Assembly: GCA_017504465.1 (NCBI GenBank) | Contig: JAFVRE010000027.1 | Coordinates: 1-44,661 of the forward strand | Source of the DNA: Clostridia bacterium | GTDB taxonomy: Bacteria; Bacillota; Clostridia; Christensenellales; Borkfalkiaceae | DNA: 44,661 nucleotides | Reading direction: 5' to 3' | Shown here: piece after piece, positions 34,101 to 42,362 of the stretch | How the letters are laid out: each line of letters begins with the position of its first letter | Numbering within the stretch: position 1 is the stretch's first letter | Translations under genes and position numbers: made by a program | The notes under the pieces: generated by a model | What the model saw: only the letters and a program-made list of their open reading frames with translations | What the model was told of the DNA's origin: nothing | The model's database searches: none

Positions 34101-34691
34101 TTCATCAATACGTTGACGGTAGATGTAGAGATTTTCTTCCGAATCACGAATTTTGCGCTCAATTTCATTTTTGCGGCTCTTGTAAACCATAAGCCCCGTC
34201 GCTTCTTCAAAGACTAAACGACGGTCTTCAGGTTTTGCGTTCATGATTTGCTCTACCTTACCCTGACCGATAATAGAGTACCCCTCTTTACCGAGCCCGA
34301 TACCGTGATAAAGCGCAACCATGTCCTTCAAACGACTGGGTTGACCGTTAACCATGTACTTGCTATCGCCGTTACGGTTGACTCTACGCGTCATAGATAC
34401 TTCGGTAAAATCAAGATTGAAAATCTTGTTCGTATTATCGAAGACAAGAGTAACCTCACAAGAGCTGTGGGGTTTTCTTTCCAACGTACCGCCGAAAATA
34501 ACGTCTTGCATGTTACCGCCACGCAAGGTCTTGGGAGATTGTTCGCCAAGCACCCAACGTACTGCATCCGCTACGTTACTTTTACCGCAACCGTTTGGAC
34601 CTACGATACAGGTAACCCCTTCCTCAAACCGAATAACCGTCTTGTCGGCAAACGATTTAAAGCCGCTTAAGTGTATTTCTTTTAAATCCAA
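31098..34691 (-). CDS. smc: Chromosome segregation protein SMC
   Basis: The condensin ATPase. The 1197-residue protein has the full SMC plan: N-terminal head with Walker A GPNGCGKSNVADAVRWVLGE, a long coiled coil, a hinge (about 510-670, ending near ETSGRMTGGSS), the returning coil, and a C-terminal head with signature LLSGGERALTAIA and Walker B CILDEIEAALDD. The length matches the Firmicute norm of about 1190. It is cotranscribed with rnc and plsX (98 bp after rnc). Its stop codon lies inside the arm of a structured repeat. Confidence 0.97.
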   Translation of the reverse strand: MDLKEIHLSGFKSFADKTVIRFEEGVTCIVGPNGCGKSNVADAVRWVLGEQSPKTLRGGNMQDVIFGGTLERKPHSSCEVTLVFDNTNKIFNLDFTEVSMTRRVNRNGDSKYMVNGQPSRLKDMVALYHGIGLGKEGYSIIGQGKVEQIMNAKPEDRRLVFEEATGLMVYKSRKNEIERKIRDSEENLYIYRQRIDEAERRLGPLSKQAEAAREFNKYTEALKIDEANTYIYRYENAEGEKDKIKKDIATFSDKIISLNTKIELINRQTEENRMKISSADAKLTDLNDKRVELSVGNERKDGEFKLVNEKISTYRSQLSAAKEFLDGGKARIGEIDDELARISEQGRKNTARLLTIENETEILRSAISALDNKIQIFEKLSEDNRLSQLSSAQNLSELKKNLGTLEARKEATIERIKELEKEVSKVGQRKERISDELAQVKKDLKFLRDSVADGMREFEEKSEEMRDMQLTVNDFNQKLFASNGQLASLRENLEMYISLKNRFEGYQESVRRLLLVAKTNPEIKNRLHGAVADIITTEQKYETAIETALGGAMQNIVTANSDDAQYLIEYLKRNGGRASFMPVKSMRPRPDSREIQRAVSERGAFGTALELVNFDDYYYNVASNLLGNTLICDNIANANAISKKYGNTFKIVTLEGDIVETSGRMTGGSSRRKDASLLSNERKIQECKEKIVAQERYIEKMKKAIAESEQLRREAEEEVEKLREKYQNANAEIAALSQRETALTTQLREAESDEEVYIAACNEFREKLKALEFEEANSSQSEEKLKSLRESAEAELSSQKSQCDMFKEERAKKSVQLRDYELEYTSLQSALKKYEEDKERLTAEKEELVKRILDTEEEKKLAEESLAALEQEAQAKELTEEEKKAVQEIVDEISKITAEKEKINELQISLDAEKEDLQEKHSKNIEKRYRLELEVAKIDTNLENLRLRMEEAYGMDYDACLALRKENFDVIQAATDISVLKGKITKLGAVNPNAEIEYENERIHYDEMVTQRDDLQKAIDDLTVILNDVRGEMLRIFNTGFEEINENFKTTFKELFGGGKAELQLEEVEDGDPLNAGVEIVACPPGKKLTKISLLSGGERALTAIAILFAILKSRPMPFCILDEIEAALDDANVDRFASYLKRFSKETQFIVITHRKPTMNQADTLFGVTMQEKGVSKIVSVKLSEVETKLGSGTVE

Positions 34692-34789
34692 AGTAGTTTT
34701 CCTTCCTTACTTATTTTTTTTCTTTATTGATAGTTTTTCGCCTTAGGGAATTTGAATTTTTTACTTTCATTTTCTTCCCTATCCAATTT

Positions 34790-35428
34790 TTACGAGAGCT
34801 GTTCGATTAAGTCCTTTGCCGCCAACTGCTCGGCAGACTTCTTACTTCTTCCTTCGCCCTTCCCCACAAGCCCTAACGCCTTTGCGGTGGCTTTGTATAA
34901 GGGGGCGTTGTCCGAGCCGTATTTTACCGTTTCATAAACGGGCAAGCTCTCGCCTTTGCCTTGTAAAAATTCCTGTAACACCCCTTTATAATTCGTGGTG
35001 TCGCGATCGGACATTCGCTCTAAAATAAATTTCTTAACGACGTCGTAGCCTCCGTCAAGATAGATTGCCGCGACCAACGTTTCAAACAGGCTGGACACCG
35101 CTTTCTTCCCAACGTTTTGAGAAAGCTTACCCGCGTATAAGAGATATTTTTCAAGCCCGAGCTCTTCCACTTCCGCAAGCAAAGTTTCTTCGCAAACGAG
35201 CTTTTGTCTGTCCGAAGTCATTTTGCCTTCGTCCGAACCGTCGCGCAAATACTGCCATTCGGTAACTACCAGTTGCAGTACGGCATCGCCTAAATATTCC
35301 ATACGTTCGTTGTCGTCAATACCTTTCATTCTACCGTACGAAGAATGTACGAACGCTTGCTTAAGTAAATTTTTATCCTTGAACTCGTAGCCTATTTTCT
35401 CTTCTATCTCGGCAATGGGGAGTCTCAT
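34790..35428 (-). CDS. rnc: Ribonuclease III
   Basis: Cuts double-stranded RNA in rRNA and mRNA processing. The 212-residue protein has the RNase III signature NERMEYLGDAVLQL (canonically ERLEFLGD), VSSLFETLVAAIYLDGG with the second acidic pair, and a C-terminal double-stranded-RNA-binding domain (about 145-212; ATAKALGLVGKGEGRSKKSAEQLAA). It starts within the end of plsX (ATGA overlap), so it is translationally coupled. acpP, which usually lies between plsX and rnc, is absent. Confidence 0.95.
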   Translation of the reverse strand: MRLPIAEIEEKIGYEFKDKNLLKQAFVHSSYGRMKGIDDNERMEYLGDAVLQLVVTEWQYLRDGSDEGKMTSDRQKLVCEETLLAEVEELGLEKYLLYAGKLSQNVGKKAVSSLFETLVAAIYLDGGYDVVKKFILERMSDRDTTNYKGVLQEFLQGKGESLPVYETVKYGSDNAPLYKATAKALGLVGKGEGRSKKSAEQLAAKDLIEQLS

Positions 35429-36486
35429 TCTTTCGCCCCTTCTTCCATTACCTTTTTAAGATCTTCAATCTTTTTTTCTTCTTCGACGAGTTTGGTAATC
35501 ATGGTTTGAATTTTCCCGATCATATCGCCGCGTATCGCGTCCGCCGCCTGACGAATACAAACGGAGAACCCGCCCGCTTTGGAATTGCCGTGTCCCTTAA
35601 CAACGACGTAAGGTACGCCAAGAAGCATTGCGCCGCCCACTTTTTCATGGTCGAGCGTATCCTTAATTCCGCCTACAATATCTTTTACGAGCAAGTAGCG
35701 AAGTTTGTTAAAGAGATTTTTTCCAAATTGACGTTTGAGCGTGGATCCAACTGCTTTGCCGCAGCCCTCTACCGCTTTCATTGCGATATTCGCCGTGAAT
35801 CCGTCCGAAACAACGATATCCACTTCCCCGCTCATAAGCGCTCTGCCTTCGACGTTGCCTGCGTAGTTTACGCAAGAAGTTTCGCGAAGAACTACGTTGG
35901 TTTCCTGTTGTAAAAGCGTACCCTTATGGTCTTCCGTGCCGTTGTTTAAAAGCCCAACCGTAGGGTTCTTCATTCCATAGCACGCTTCCGCAAACGCCGT
36001 TGCCATAATCGCAAAATCACGAAGATTGACGCTCTTACATTCAAGGTTTGCGCCACAGTCGCAAAGGAAGGTCTTTCCGCCTTTTCCGTTCGGGATAACA
36101 GGACAAAGCGCAGGACGGGAAACCCCTTTGATACGGAACAGCATAGTCGTACCGCAAACGAGTACAGCGCCCGTCGAACCCGAACACACTACGCCGTCCG
36201 CCTTGCCTTCCTTCACCATACGGAATGCAACAACCGTCGAAGAATCCTTCTTGGATTTAACCGCTTTCGTTGGAATATCGTTCATCTCGATGACTTCCGT
36301 AGTATGTACGATTTCCACGCGGGAAGCGTCGTACTTGTATTTTGCAAGCTCAGCTTTAAGCATGCCTTCGTCACCGCAAAGTATAAGCGATAAATCCTTA
36401 TCTTTTTCCAGCGCGAGCACGCAGCCCTTGACCTGTTCGTAAGGCGCGTAATCACCGCCCATTGCATCGATAGCAATTCTTACCAT
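35425..36486 (-). CDS. plsX: Phosphate acyltransferase PlsX
   Basis: Makes acyl-phosphate from acyl-ACP for phospholipid synthesis. The 353-residue protein begins IAIDAMGGDYAP, the family hallmark, and has AIDEMNDIPTKAV-like, LVCGTTMLFRIKGVSRPAL and SDGFTANIAMKAVEG blocks (the last near residue 220). The C-terminal 30 residues are a charged extension. GAGGTG precedes ATG 36486. No fabD, fabG or acpP follows; rnc overlaps it directly. Confidence 0.94.
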   Translation of the reverse strand: MVRIAIDAMGGDYAPYEQVKGCVLALEKDKDLSLILCGDEGMLKAELAKYKYDASRVEIVHTTEVIEMNDIPTKAVKSKKDSSTVVAFRMVKEGKADGVVCSGSTGAVLVCGTTMLFRIKGVSRPALCPVIPNGKGGKTFLCDCGANLECKSVNLRDFAIMATAFAEACYGMKNPTVGLLNNGTEDHKGTLLQQETNVVLRETSCVNYAGNVEGRALMSGEVDIVVSDGFTANIAMKAVEGCGKAVGSTLKRQFGKNLFNKLRYLLVKDIVGGIKDTLDHEKVGGAMLLGVPYVVVKGHGNSKAGGFSVCIRQAADAIRGDMIGKIQTMITKLVEEEKKIEDLKKVMEEGAKE

Positions 36487-36542
36487 TTTTTCACCTCTTT
36501 CATTTGTTGTTTAAATCGCGCCAAAATAGAGCGCTATTCCTG

Positions 36543-37937
36543 TTAATATTCCAAGTTGGAAACGGTACGGGGATAAGGTAAGACGTCACGAATATTCGTG
36601 ATACCCGTCAAATACATAACCATTCTTTCAAAGCCAAGCCCGAACCCGCTGTGCGTCGTTCCGCCGTATTTACGAAGATTGAGATACCACCAGTAATCTT
36701 CGGGGTTCATGCCAAGCTCCTTAATACGAGCGTAGAGCTTGTCGTAGTTCTCTTCTCTTTGCGAACCGCCGATAAGTTCCCCGATACCGGGTACGAGTAA
36801 GTCCGCTGCGGCAACCGTCTTCCCATCGTCGTTTTGCTTCATATAGAACGCCTTAATTTCCTTGGGATAGTCGGTCAGGAATACCGGCTTTTTATAGACG
36901 GATTCGGTCAAGAAACGTTCGTGTTCGCTCTGCAGATCCTTGCCCCAGAAAATATTTTTATCGTCGAACTTGTCCGCATTTTGTTTCAAGATTTCAATCG
37001 CTTCCGTGTACGTCAAACGCACGAATGCGTTTTCGGATACGTTCTTCAATCTTTCAAGCAAGCCCTTATCTACAAATTGATTCAAAAAGTTTAATTCGTC
37101 CTTGCACGTATCGCAGACGTGATTGATGATATATTTCACCATCGCTTCAGCTACGTCCATGTCCCCTTTCAAATCGCAGAACGCCATTTCAGGCTCGATC
37201 ATCCAGAACTCCGCTGCGTGACGGGACGTGTTGGAATTTTCCGCGCGGAAAGTAGGACCAAAGGTATAAACGTTACCAAATGCCATTGCGTACGTTTCTG
37301 CACTCAATTGTCCCGATACCGTAAGCGACGCCTTTTTATCAAAGAAATCGTTTTTATAATCCACGGATTTACCGCTCTTTGCCACTTCGTCAAGATCGAG
37401 CGTGGTTACTTGGAACATTGCGCCTGCGCCTTCGCAGTCGCTGCCTGTAATAATGGGGGTGTGAACGTAAACGAACCCACGGTCGTTAAAAAATTTATGC
37501 ACCGCAAACGCCGCTTCGCTGCGGATACGGAACGCCGCGCCAAATAAGTTGGTGCGCGGTCTTAAATACGCGATTTCACGTAAAAATTCAACCGAATGGC
37601 GCTTCTTTTGCAAGGGATAATCGGGCGCGGATTCGCCTTCTACCATAACCGCCTGTGCCTTGATTTCATACGGTTGCTTATTCTCGGGCGTGACTACCAC
37701 TTTACCCGTTACAACGAGCGCGCAACCGACGTTGCTATGCGCGATTTCGTCGTAATTTTCAAGCGTTTCGCGCTCAAATACGATCTGTGTGTTTTTAAAA
37801 CAGCTACCGTCGTTAAGCTCGATAAAGCCAAATGCCTTAGAGTCGCGAATCGTTCTTGCCCAACCCGCAACGGTTACGCTTTGTCCGTCTAAAGAAACGT
37901 AGTTCTTGTTTAAGTCCTTGAGTTGCATTTTTTCCAT
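36543..37937 (-). CDS. asnS: Asparaginyl-tRNA synthetase
   Basis: Charges tRNA-Asn. The 464-residue class IIb enzyme has an N-terminal OB-fold anticodon domain ([24 protein letters not shown]) and a catalytic domain with motif 2 [21 protein letters not shown] and motif 3 [15 protein letters not shown]. The Asn type, as opposed to Asp, is shown by [23 protein letters not shown] and [15 protein letters not shown]. The leader has a strong hairpin but is too short for a T-box. It is followed by plsX after 56 bp with no terminator. Confidence 0.95.
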   Translation of the reverse strand: MEKMQLKDLNKNYVSLDGQSVTVAGWARTIRDSKAFGFIELNDGSCFKNTQIVFERETLENYDEIAHSNVGCALVVTGKVVVTPENKQPYEIKAQAVMVEGESAPDYPLQKKRHSVEFLREIAYLRPRTNLFGAAFRIRSEAAFAVHKFFNDRGFVYVHTPIITGSDCEGAGAMFQVTTLDLDEVAKSGKSVDYKNDFFDKKASLTVSGQLSAETYAMAFGNVYTFGPTFRAENSNTSRHAAEFWMIEPEMAFCDLKGDMDVAEAMVKYIINHVCDTCKDELNFLNQFVDKGLLERLKNVSENAFVRLTYTEAIEILKQNADKFDDKNIFWGKDLQSEHERFLTESVYKKPVFLTDYPKEIKAFYMKQNDDGKTVAAADLLVPGIGELIGGSQREENYDKLYARIKELGMNPEDYWWYLNLRKYGGTTHSGFGLGFERMVMYLTGITNIRDVLPYPRTVSNLEY

Positions 37938-37956
37938 TGTCAGCCTCTTTCACTGC

Positions 37957-37982
37957 TCGTACGCGCGCTCTCGCGCGTGCGA
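37957..37982 (-). promoter_or_regulatory. Strong hairpin in the asnS leader
   Basis: An 11-bp GC-rich stem (37957-37967 with 37972-37982, one G-T pair) has a 4-nt loop. It sits 7 nt before the AAGAGG ribosome binding site in a leader of about 65 nt. Confidence 0.6.
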
Positions 37983-38004
37983 ACAAAATTTATTGTACTC
38001 ATAC

Positions 38005-38033
38005 ATTATAACACTAAAATAAAAAAAACACAA
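38005..38033 (-). promoter_or_regulatory. asnS promoter
   Basis: TTGTGT (38033-38028), 17 bp, TATAAT (38010-38005). It probably starts the asnS-plsX-rnc-smc transcript. Confidence 0.68.
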
Positions 38034-38038
38034 ACGTT

Positions 38039-38899
38039 TCAAGACGTTTTCTTCGTCGTATCCTCGATTTTTTTGACGATTATTTCGCGTATCGGTAAAT
38101 ATTTGTCCTTACGCAAGAGCTTTCTGCTCACAAGCGCGCCCTTGTCGTAGCGTTCAAGGTAAGCTTCGCTCCTTATTCCGTTTTTGGCTTTGCGCAAAAT
38201 TTCTTCCTTTTCCCCAAACCGTTCTTCCGCTTCGGGCGGTAAAATTTCCTCCACCACTCTCGTGAAAATTTTATATTCGCTCCTTCCTTCTTTTGGCGCG
38301 TTCAAACCATACACGCTCGCGAGCAAATCCCCCTTTTTTGCCTGCAGGCAAATTCGGACAGAGTATGGATAGGGATTGTATAACCGAAAATCGCTGTTTG
38401 AAGAGACCATGGCGTCACGCGAGGGCGACACGTAGCTTACCGCCAAGGAATGGGGATGAAATTCCGTCACCGTCAAGCCCGATAAAAGCGCGACGTTATA
38501 AAGCGTCGTACTCACTTGACACACTCCACCGCCAATCCCCATTGTATATTCGCCGTTTTGGATAATTTTCGCACCCTTAAACCCCGCTTTTGCCGTACGC
38601 TTGCCCACCGTTTGATTAAAGGAAAACTCTCCGTAGGGTTGCAACGTAACGCCGTCGATCAAAGCTATCGCAAGCTTTATATTCTCGCACCTGCCCCGCT
38701 CGTTTTCATTAAACCACGTGGAAAAATATCCGATTTTTACCCACTTATATTCTTCCGCGACGCTTGCCTTTGCGTGCAAAGCGTAGGAAAAGATTTGAAA
38801 AATCCCCGAAAATAGCCAAACGCACAAAAAAACGACTGCCCTTTTTAAGACAGTCGCTCTTTTTATAGTTGTTTTCCGTTGATTTCGTAAAAAAATCAT
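38039..38899 (-). CDS. VanW-family protein
   Basis: A 286-residue exported or membrane-anchored protein with a hydrophobic stretch (about residues 20-44) and then a VanW domain. The domain hallmark is clear: YGEFSFNQTVGKRTAKAGFK, then GIGGGVCQVSTTLYNVALLSG and the YNPYPYSVRI block near residue 180. The C-terminal 80 residues are charged. VanW occurs in many Clostridia outside vancomycin clusters, and its function is unknown; a wall-related role is assumed. It lies 40 bp after the PHP gene and is the third gene of the recF unit. No van genes are present, so resistance is not implied. Confidence 0.88.
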   Translation of the reverse strand: MIFLRNQRKTTIKRATVLKRAVVFLCVWLFSGIFQIFSYALHAKASVAEEYKWVKIGYFSTWFNENERGRCENIKLAIALIDGVTLQPYGEFSFNQTVGKRTAKAGFKGAKIIQNGEYTMGIGGGVCQVSTTLYNVALLSGLTVTEFHPHSLAVSYVSPSRDAMVSSNSDFRLYNPYPYSVRICLQAKKGDLLASVYGLNAPKEGRSEYKIFTRVVEEILPPEAEERFGEKEEILRKAKNGIRSEAYLERYDKGALVSRKLLRKDKYLPIREIIVKKIEDTTKKTS

Positions 38900-38939
38900 A
38901 TATCAATTCCTATCATTTTTTCAATTCAACGCGTACCTG

Positions 38940-39770
38940 CTACCACTTAATCGCTTTAAGCTTATCTAAAAGCTCTTCGCTTGGCGAAAAATACGGCGTG
39001 CCGATTTTTCTCTCTTCCGATTCATAATGGGTGTCCGAACCTCCCGTTACAAGCATCGACAGCTCCTTTGCCAGCTTTAAAAAATACTGCGTTTCCTCTT
39101 CAGTATGGGTAGAATAATACCCTTCTATTCCGTCCGCTCCGCAATTTTTCAAAGTGCGTATGAGCTTTTCCCTCGTAAAAAAGTCCATTTGAATACGCCC
39201 GGGATGCGCGATACAGGCAATCCCGCCGCACTCGTGAATACAGTCTATCGCTTGTTTAGGCGTAGGTCTTCCTACAAGCGAAGACGCAGGCTTATTAGGG
39301 GCAAGATAACAGTCGTACGCCTGATAGGACGGCATACCCGTTTCTTCTTCTATCGCCCTGCTGATATGCATGGTATGCAGCGGCGCGCTCTCATCCGCGC
39401 GCTTTGCAAGAACTTTATCCATTGTCACGCCTATGCCCAGTGCTCTAAGCTTTCGTACGCTGTCCTCGGCGCGAAGCACCGACGTTTTTAACCGTTCCTG
39501 TAAAAAATTTTCATAGGCAAAACCGCGATTACAGCCGTAGCCCGTGATATGGATTTTTTCGGCGTTTTCGTAGGCGGAAATTTCCCAGCCCGAAACGTAG
39601 TAAAGCCCGTGCCTTTTCGCCGCGGTGCGCTTTTCGTCTTCGCCGTTCATGGAATCGTGATCGGTAATGGAAATCATTTCCACACCGTTATTTTTCGCGC
39701 GGATACAAACCTGCTCGGGAGAATAACTCCCATCCGAAAATATACTGTGTACGTGCAAATCCGCCCTCAT
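38940..39770 (-). CDS. PHP-domain phosphoesterase (TrpH/RNase AM type)
   Basis: A 276-residue metal-dependent phosphoesterase. PHP motifs: motif 1 DLHVHSIFSDG, motif 2 SITDHDSM, motif 3 with Glu in SGWEISAY, later HPGR (CIAHPG) and the final GGSDTH. The family includes RNase AM (YciV), which trims 5' ends of RNAs and acts on short oligonucleotides and pAp; this is the likely activity. The start overlaps the recF stop by four bases (ATGA), so the two are translated together. Confidence 0.9.
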   Translation of the reverse strand: MRADLHVHSIFSDGSYSPEQVCIRAKNNGVEMISITDHDSMNGEDEKRTAAKRHGLYYVSGWEISAYENAEKIHITGYGCNRGFAYENFLQERLKTSVLRAEDSVRKLRALGIGVTMDKVLAKRADESAPLHTMHISRAIEEETGMPSYQAYDCYLAPNKPASSLVGRPTPKQAIDCIHECGGIACIAHPGRIQMDFFTREKLIRTLKNCGADGIEGYYSTHTEEETQYFLKLAKELSMLVTGGSDTHYESEERKIGTPYFSPSEELLDKLKAIKW

Positions 39771-40870
39771 TTTCTTTCCTCTTTGTCGGGCTTGACTCTG
39801 CCGTTTTCAATGCGAATTTTCCTGCTTTCCGCGCCATAGAGAACGCGTTCCGCGTGCGTGCAAGTTAAAATAGTCTGTACCCCTGAAATGCGTTTGATTA
39901 GCTTTTTCCTGCGCGGTAAATCCAGCTCGCTCATTACGTCGTCTAAGATAAGCACGGGGTACTCTCCCGAATATTCCCTAAAAATTTCCACTTCTGCAAG
40001 CTTTACCGCCAAAGCCGCCGTTCGCGTTTGACCTTGTGAAGCGTAGGCTTTTGCGTCGATTCCGCCAATGAAAAAATCCACGTCGTCGCGGTGCGGACCG
40101 ACTGTCGTAAAGCCAAGCCGTAAATCCTTTTCGTAATTATTTGTCAGCCGTCTAAGCAACGTTTTCGCAATCTCTTGCTCGTCCCCTTCGTGTTTTTTGT
40201 CGGGCGCAAGCGTCAAAATCTCCGCACCGTCCGTTAAAAAGGCGTGGAAGTCAGCGGCGTACGGTGCAAGTTTTTCTAAGAACTCGCTTCGTTTTTTAAC
40301 GATAACGGAAGCGTACTTTGCAAGCTGTTCGTCCCAAACGGGCAAGGTGTCCAAAACGAGCGAAACGTCGGGATTTTTAAGGAGGGCATTGCGTTGGTCG
40401 AGAATTTTATTATAGCGCAAAAGCGCCGTATAATACGCAGGTGAGGTTTGAGAAATAGACATATTCATAAACCGTCTGCGCTCGTCAGGTCCGTCTTGGA
40501 TGAGGCGAAGTTCGCCCGGGGAGAAAAATACGCTATTGATATGCCCCATAAGATCGGCGTTTTTGGAAATTTTACTGCCGTTTATTTTAATTTCGCGTTT
40601 ATTTTCAAAAATTTCCGCTTCGATTGTGACGTTTCCGTAGCGATTTTGCGCTTCCGCAACGATTTTTGCGCTCGTCGCGCCCATTCTGATAAGCTGTTTA
40701 TCGTGGCGGATACGGAGCGAAGAGCCTGTACAAAGGTAAAATACGGCCTCAGCGCAGTTGGTTTTACCCTGCGCGTTCTTGCCGAATAGGATATTCAACC
40801 CCTCGTCAAAGATGAAATTTTCCCTCTCGTAATTTCTGAAATTTTGCAAGAATAATTTTTTTATTTGCAT
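39767..40870 (-). CDS. recF: DNA replication and repair protein RecF
   Basis: Loads RecA at gaps with RecO and RecR. The 367-residue SMC-like ATPase has LQNFRNYE at the start, Walker A GKNAQGKTNCAEAV (about 31-44), the signature region YASQGQTRTAAL and Walker B VLILDDVMSELD. The length is typical. It stands alone and diverges from dnaA rather than following dnaN as in most Firmicutes. Confidence 0.95.
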   Translation of the reverse strand: MQIKKLFLQNFRNYERENFIFDEGLNILFGKNAQGKTNCAEAVFYLCTGSSLRIRHDKQLIRMGATSAKIVAEAQNRYGNVTIEAEIFENKREIKINGSKISKNADLMGHINSVFFSPGELRLIQDGPDERRRFMNMSISQTSPAYYTALLRYNKILDQRNALLKNPDVSLVLDTLPVWDEQLAKYASVIVKKRSEFLEKLAPYAADFHAFLTDGAEILTLAPDKKHEGDEQEIAKTLLRRLTNNYEKDLRLGFTTVGPHRDDVDFFIGGIDAKAYASQGQTRTAALAVKLAEVEIFREYSGEYPVLILDDVMSELDLPRRKKLIKRISGVQTILTCTHAERVLYGAESRKIRIENGRVKPDKEERK

Positions 40871-40915
40871 AAACTTAAAAAAACCGCCAAAAACACTTTC
40901 TTTTTCTTGAATTTT

Positions 40916-40944
40916 ATATTATAATTATATCAAATAATTTTCAA
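40916..40944 (-). promoter_or_regulatory. recF promoter
   Basis: TTGAAA (40944-40939), 17 bp, TAATAT (40921-40916). The whole 138-bp recF-dnaA gap is very AT-rich. I see no TTATNCACA DnaA box and no clear dnaA promoter in it. Confidence 0.5.
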
Positions 40945-41008
40945 AAACACAAAGATTTTACCTACGACTTTAAGAAAAAATCGCAAAAACATTACAAGGC
41001 AGGCTAAA

Positions 41009-42358
41009 ATGGCAGAAAATACTCAACTTCAATTTATTTGGGAAGCAATTTGCGCAAAGGTAAAAGGCGCCATTTCCATCTTCTCTTATAACACTTTTTT
41101 TGAGCCCATCAAACCGATTGATATTGCTAATCGCTGTATCGTACTCAAATGCCCGTCCGAATCCACGGCGCAAACGATTATGAATCACCACGCGGATATT
41201 TTACGCGAGGCGATTTCCGCTTGTGGCGGCGGTGTTTCCGGATTCAAGCTCGTGGTTGACGGCAGCGACGTTTATACGCTTGAAACAGCGGACGATCATT
41301 CCGCCTTCCACCCCGTACCCTTGAATAAAAATTACACGTTCTCGTCCTTCGTTGTCAGCGCGGGCACGAAGTTCGTTTACGCTGCGGCAAAAGCGGTTGC
41401 GGACAATCCCGGCGAAAGCTTTAACCCCCTGTTTATTTACGGCGAATCGGGGCTTGGTAAAACGCACTTGATGCAAGCTATTGCAAATGAAATTGCGCAA
41501 AAACACCCTGAAAAGCGCGTGCTTTATACCACCTGCGATAACTTCCTTAACGAGTTTATCGATACCATGATTTCCGGTAAAATCAACACTCGCGACAAGA
41601 GTGCGCAATTCCGCGCACATTATCGGAACGTTGACGTTTTGATGATCGATGATATTCAGTTCCTTGCAAAGAAACCCGGTACGCAGGAAGAATTTTTCCA
41701 TACCTTCAACGAACTATTCTCGCAAAATAAGCAAATCGTCTTGACGTCGGACAAGCCACCGAAAGAAATCGCAACGCTCGAAGAAAGACTTCGCACCCGT
41801 TTCGAAGGCGGCCTGATTATCGATATTCAACCGCCCGATCCCGAAACAAAAATCGCGATTTTGCGCCAAAAAGCATTGGAACGCAAATGCCCCATGCCCG
41901 ACGACGTACTCGAATTCCTTGCGAATAATTCTGGTCACGACGTTAGAACGCTGGAAGGCAGACTTACCAAGGTCATTTTCGCAAGCAAACTCCACGAAGA
42001 GCCTATTTCCTTGAACCTTGCAAAACTTGCTTTGAGCGAATCGGTCAGCGAAACGGAAGAAAAAGAAGACGTTACCTATAAAACGGTCATTGACGCGGTT
42101 TGCTCCTATTATAAACAAAAGCGTGAGGATTTACTCGGCAAAGGCAAAAAGGCAGACCTTGTAAAAGCGCGCCAAGTTTGCGCTTACCTTATGTGCGATA
42201 TGCTTTCCCTTCCCCTTGTTGCCATCGGTAACTATTTAGGCGGAAGAGACCATACGACGATCATGTATTCTCGTGATAAGGTACAAGAGCTTCTCAAACT
42301 CAACGACCGTATCGCAAAAGAAGTTGACGATATTAAAAATATCATTTTAAAGCAATAA
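41009..42358 (+). CDS. dnaA: Chromosomal replication initiator DnaA
   Basis: The 449-residue initiator ATPase is complete: domain I (about 1-85), a short linker, and AAA+ domain III with [15 protein letters not shown], Walker [12 protein letters not shown], Walker [14 protein letters not shown] and sensor [13 protein letters not shown]-binding domain IV carries the box-recognition motif [16 protein letters not shown] purine-rich AAGGCAGG site precedes the ATG. dnaN does not follow; mnmG begins four bases after the stop. Confidence 0.97.
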   Translation: MAENTQLQFIWEAICAKVKGAISIFSYNTFFEPIKPIDIANRCIVLKCPSESTAQTIMNHHADILREAISACGGGVSGFKLVVDGSDVYTLETADDHSAFHPVPLNKNYTFSSFVVSAGTKFVYAAAKAVADNPGESFNPLFIYGESGLGKTHLMQAIANEIAQKHPEKRVLYTTCDNFLNEFIDTMISGKINTRDKSAQFRAHYRNVDVLMIDDIQFLAKKPGTQEEFFHTFNELFSQNKQIVLTSDKPPKEIATLEERLRTRFEGGLIIDIQPPDPETKIAILRQKALERKCPMPDDVLEFLANNSGHDVRTLEGRLTKVIFASKLHEEPISLNLAKLALSESVSETEEKEDVTYKTVIDAVCSYYKQKREDLLGKGKKADLVKARQVCAYLMCDMLSLPLVAIGNYLGGRDHTTIMYSRDKVQELLKLNDRIAKEVDDIKNIILKQ

Positions 42359-42362
42359 GTAT

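Noticed and set aside
37938..38038. T-box riboswitch before asnS
   Set aside because: The leader is only about 65 nt and lacks the T-box sequence and antiterminator; only one hairpin is present.
38039..38899. Vancomycin resistance locus suggested by VanW
   Set aside because: VanW domains are common outside van clusters; no ligase, dehydrogenase, dipeptidase or two-component system is nearby.
40871..41008. Chromosome origin between recF and dnaA
   Set aside because: The gap is AT-rich, but I found no DnaA boxes on either strand, so I do not call it an origin.
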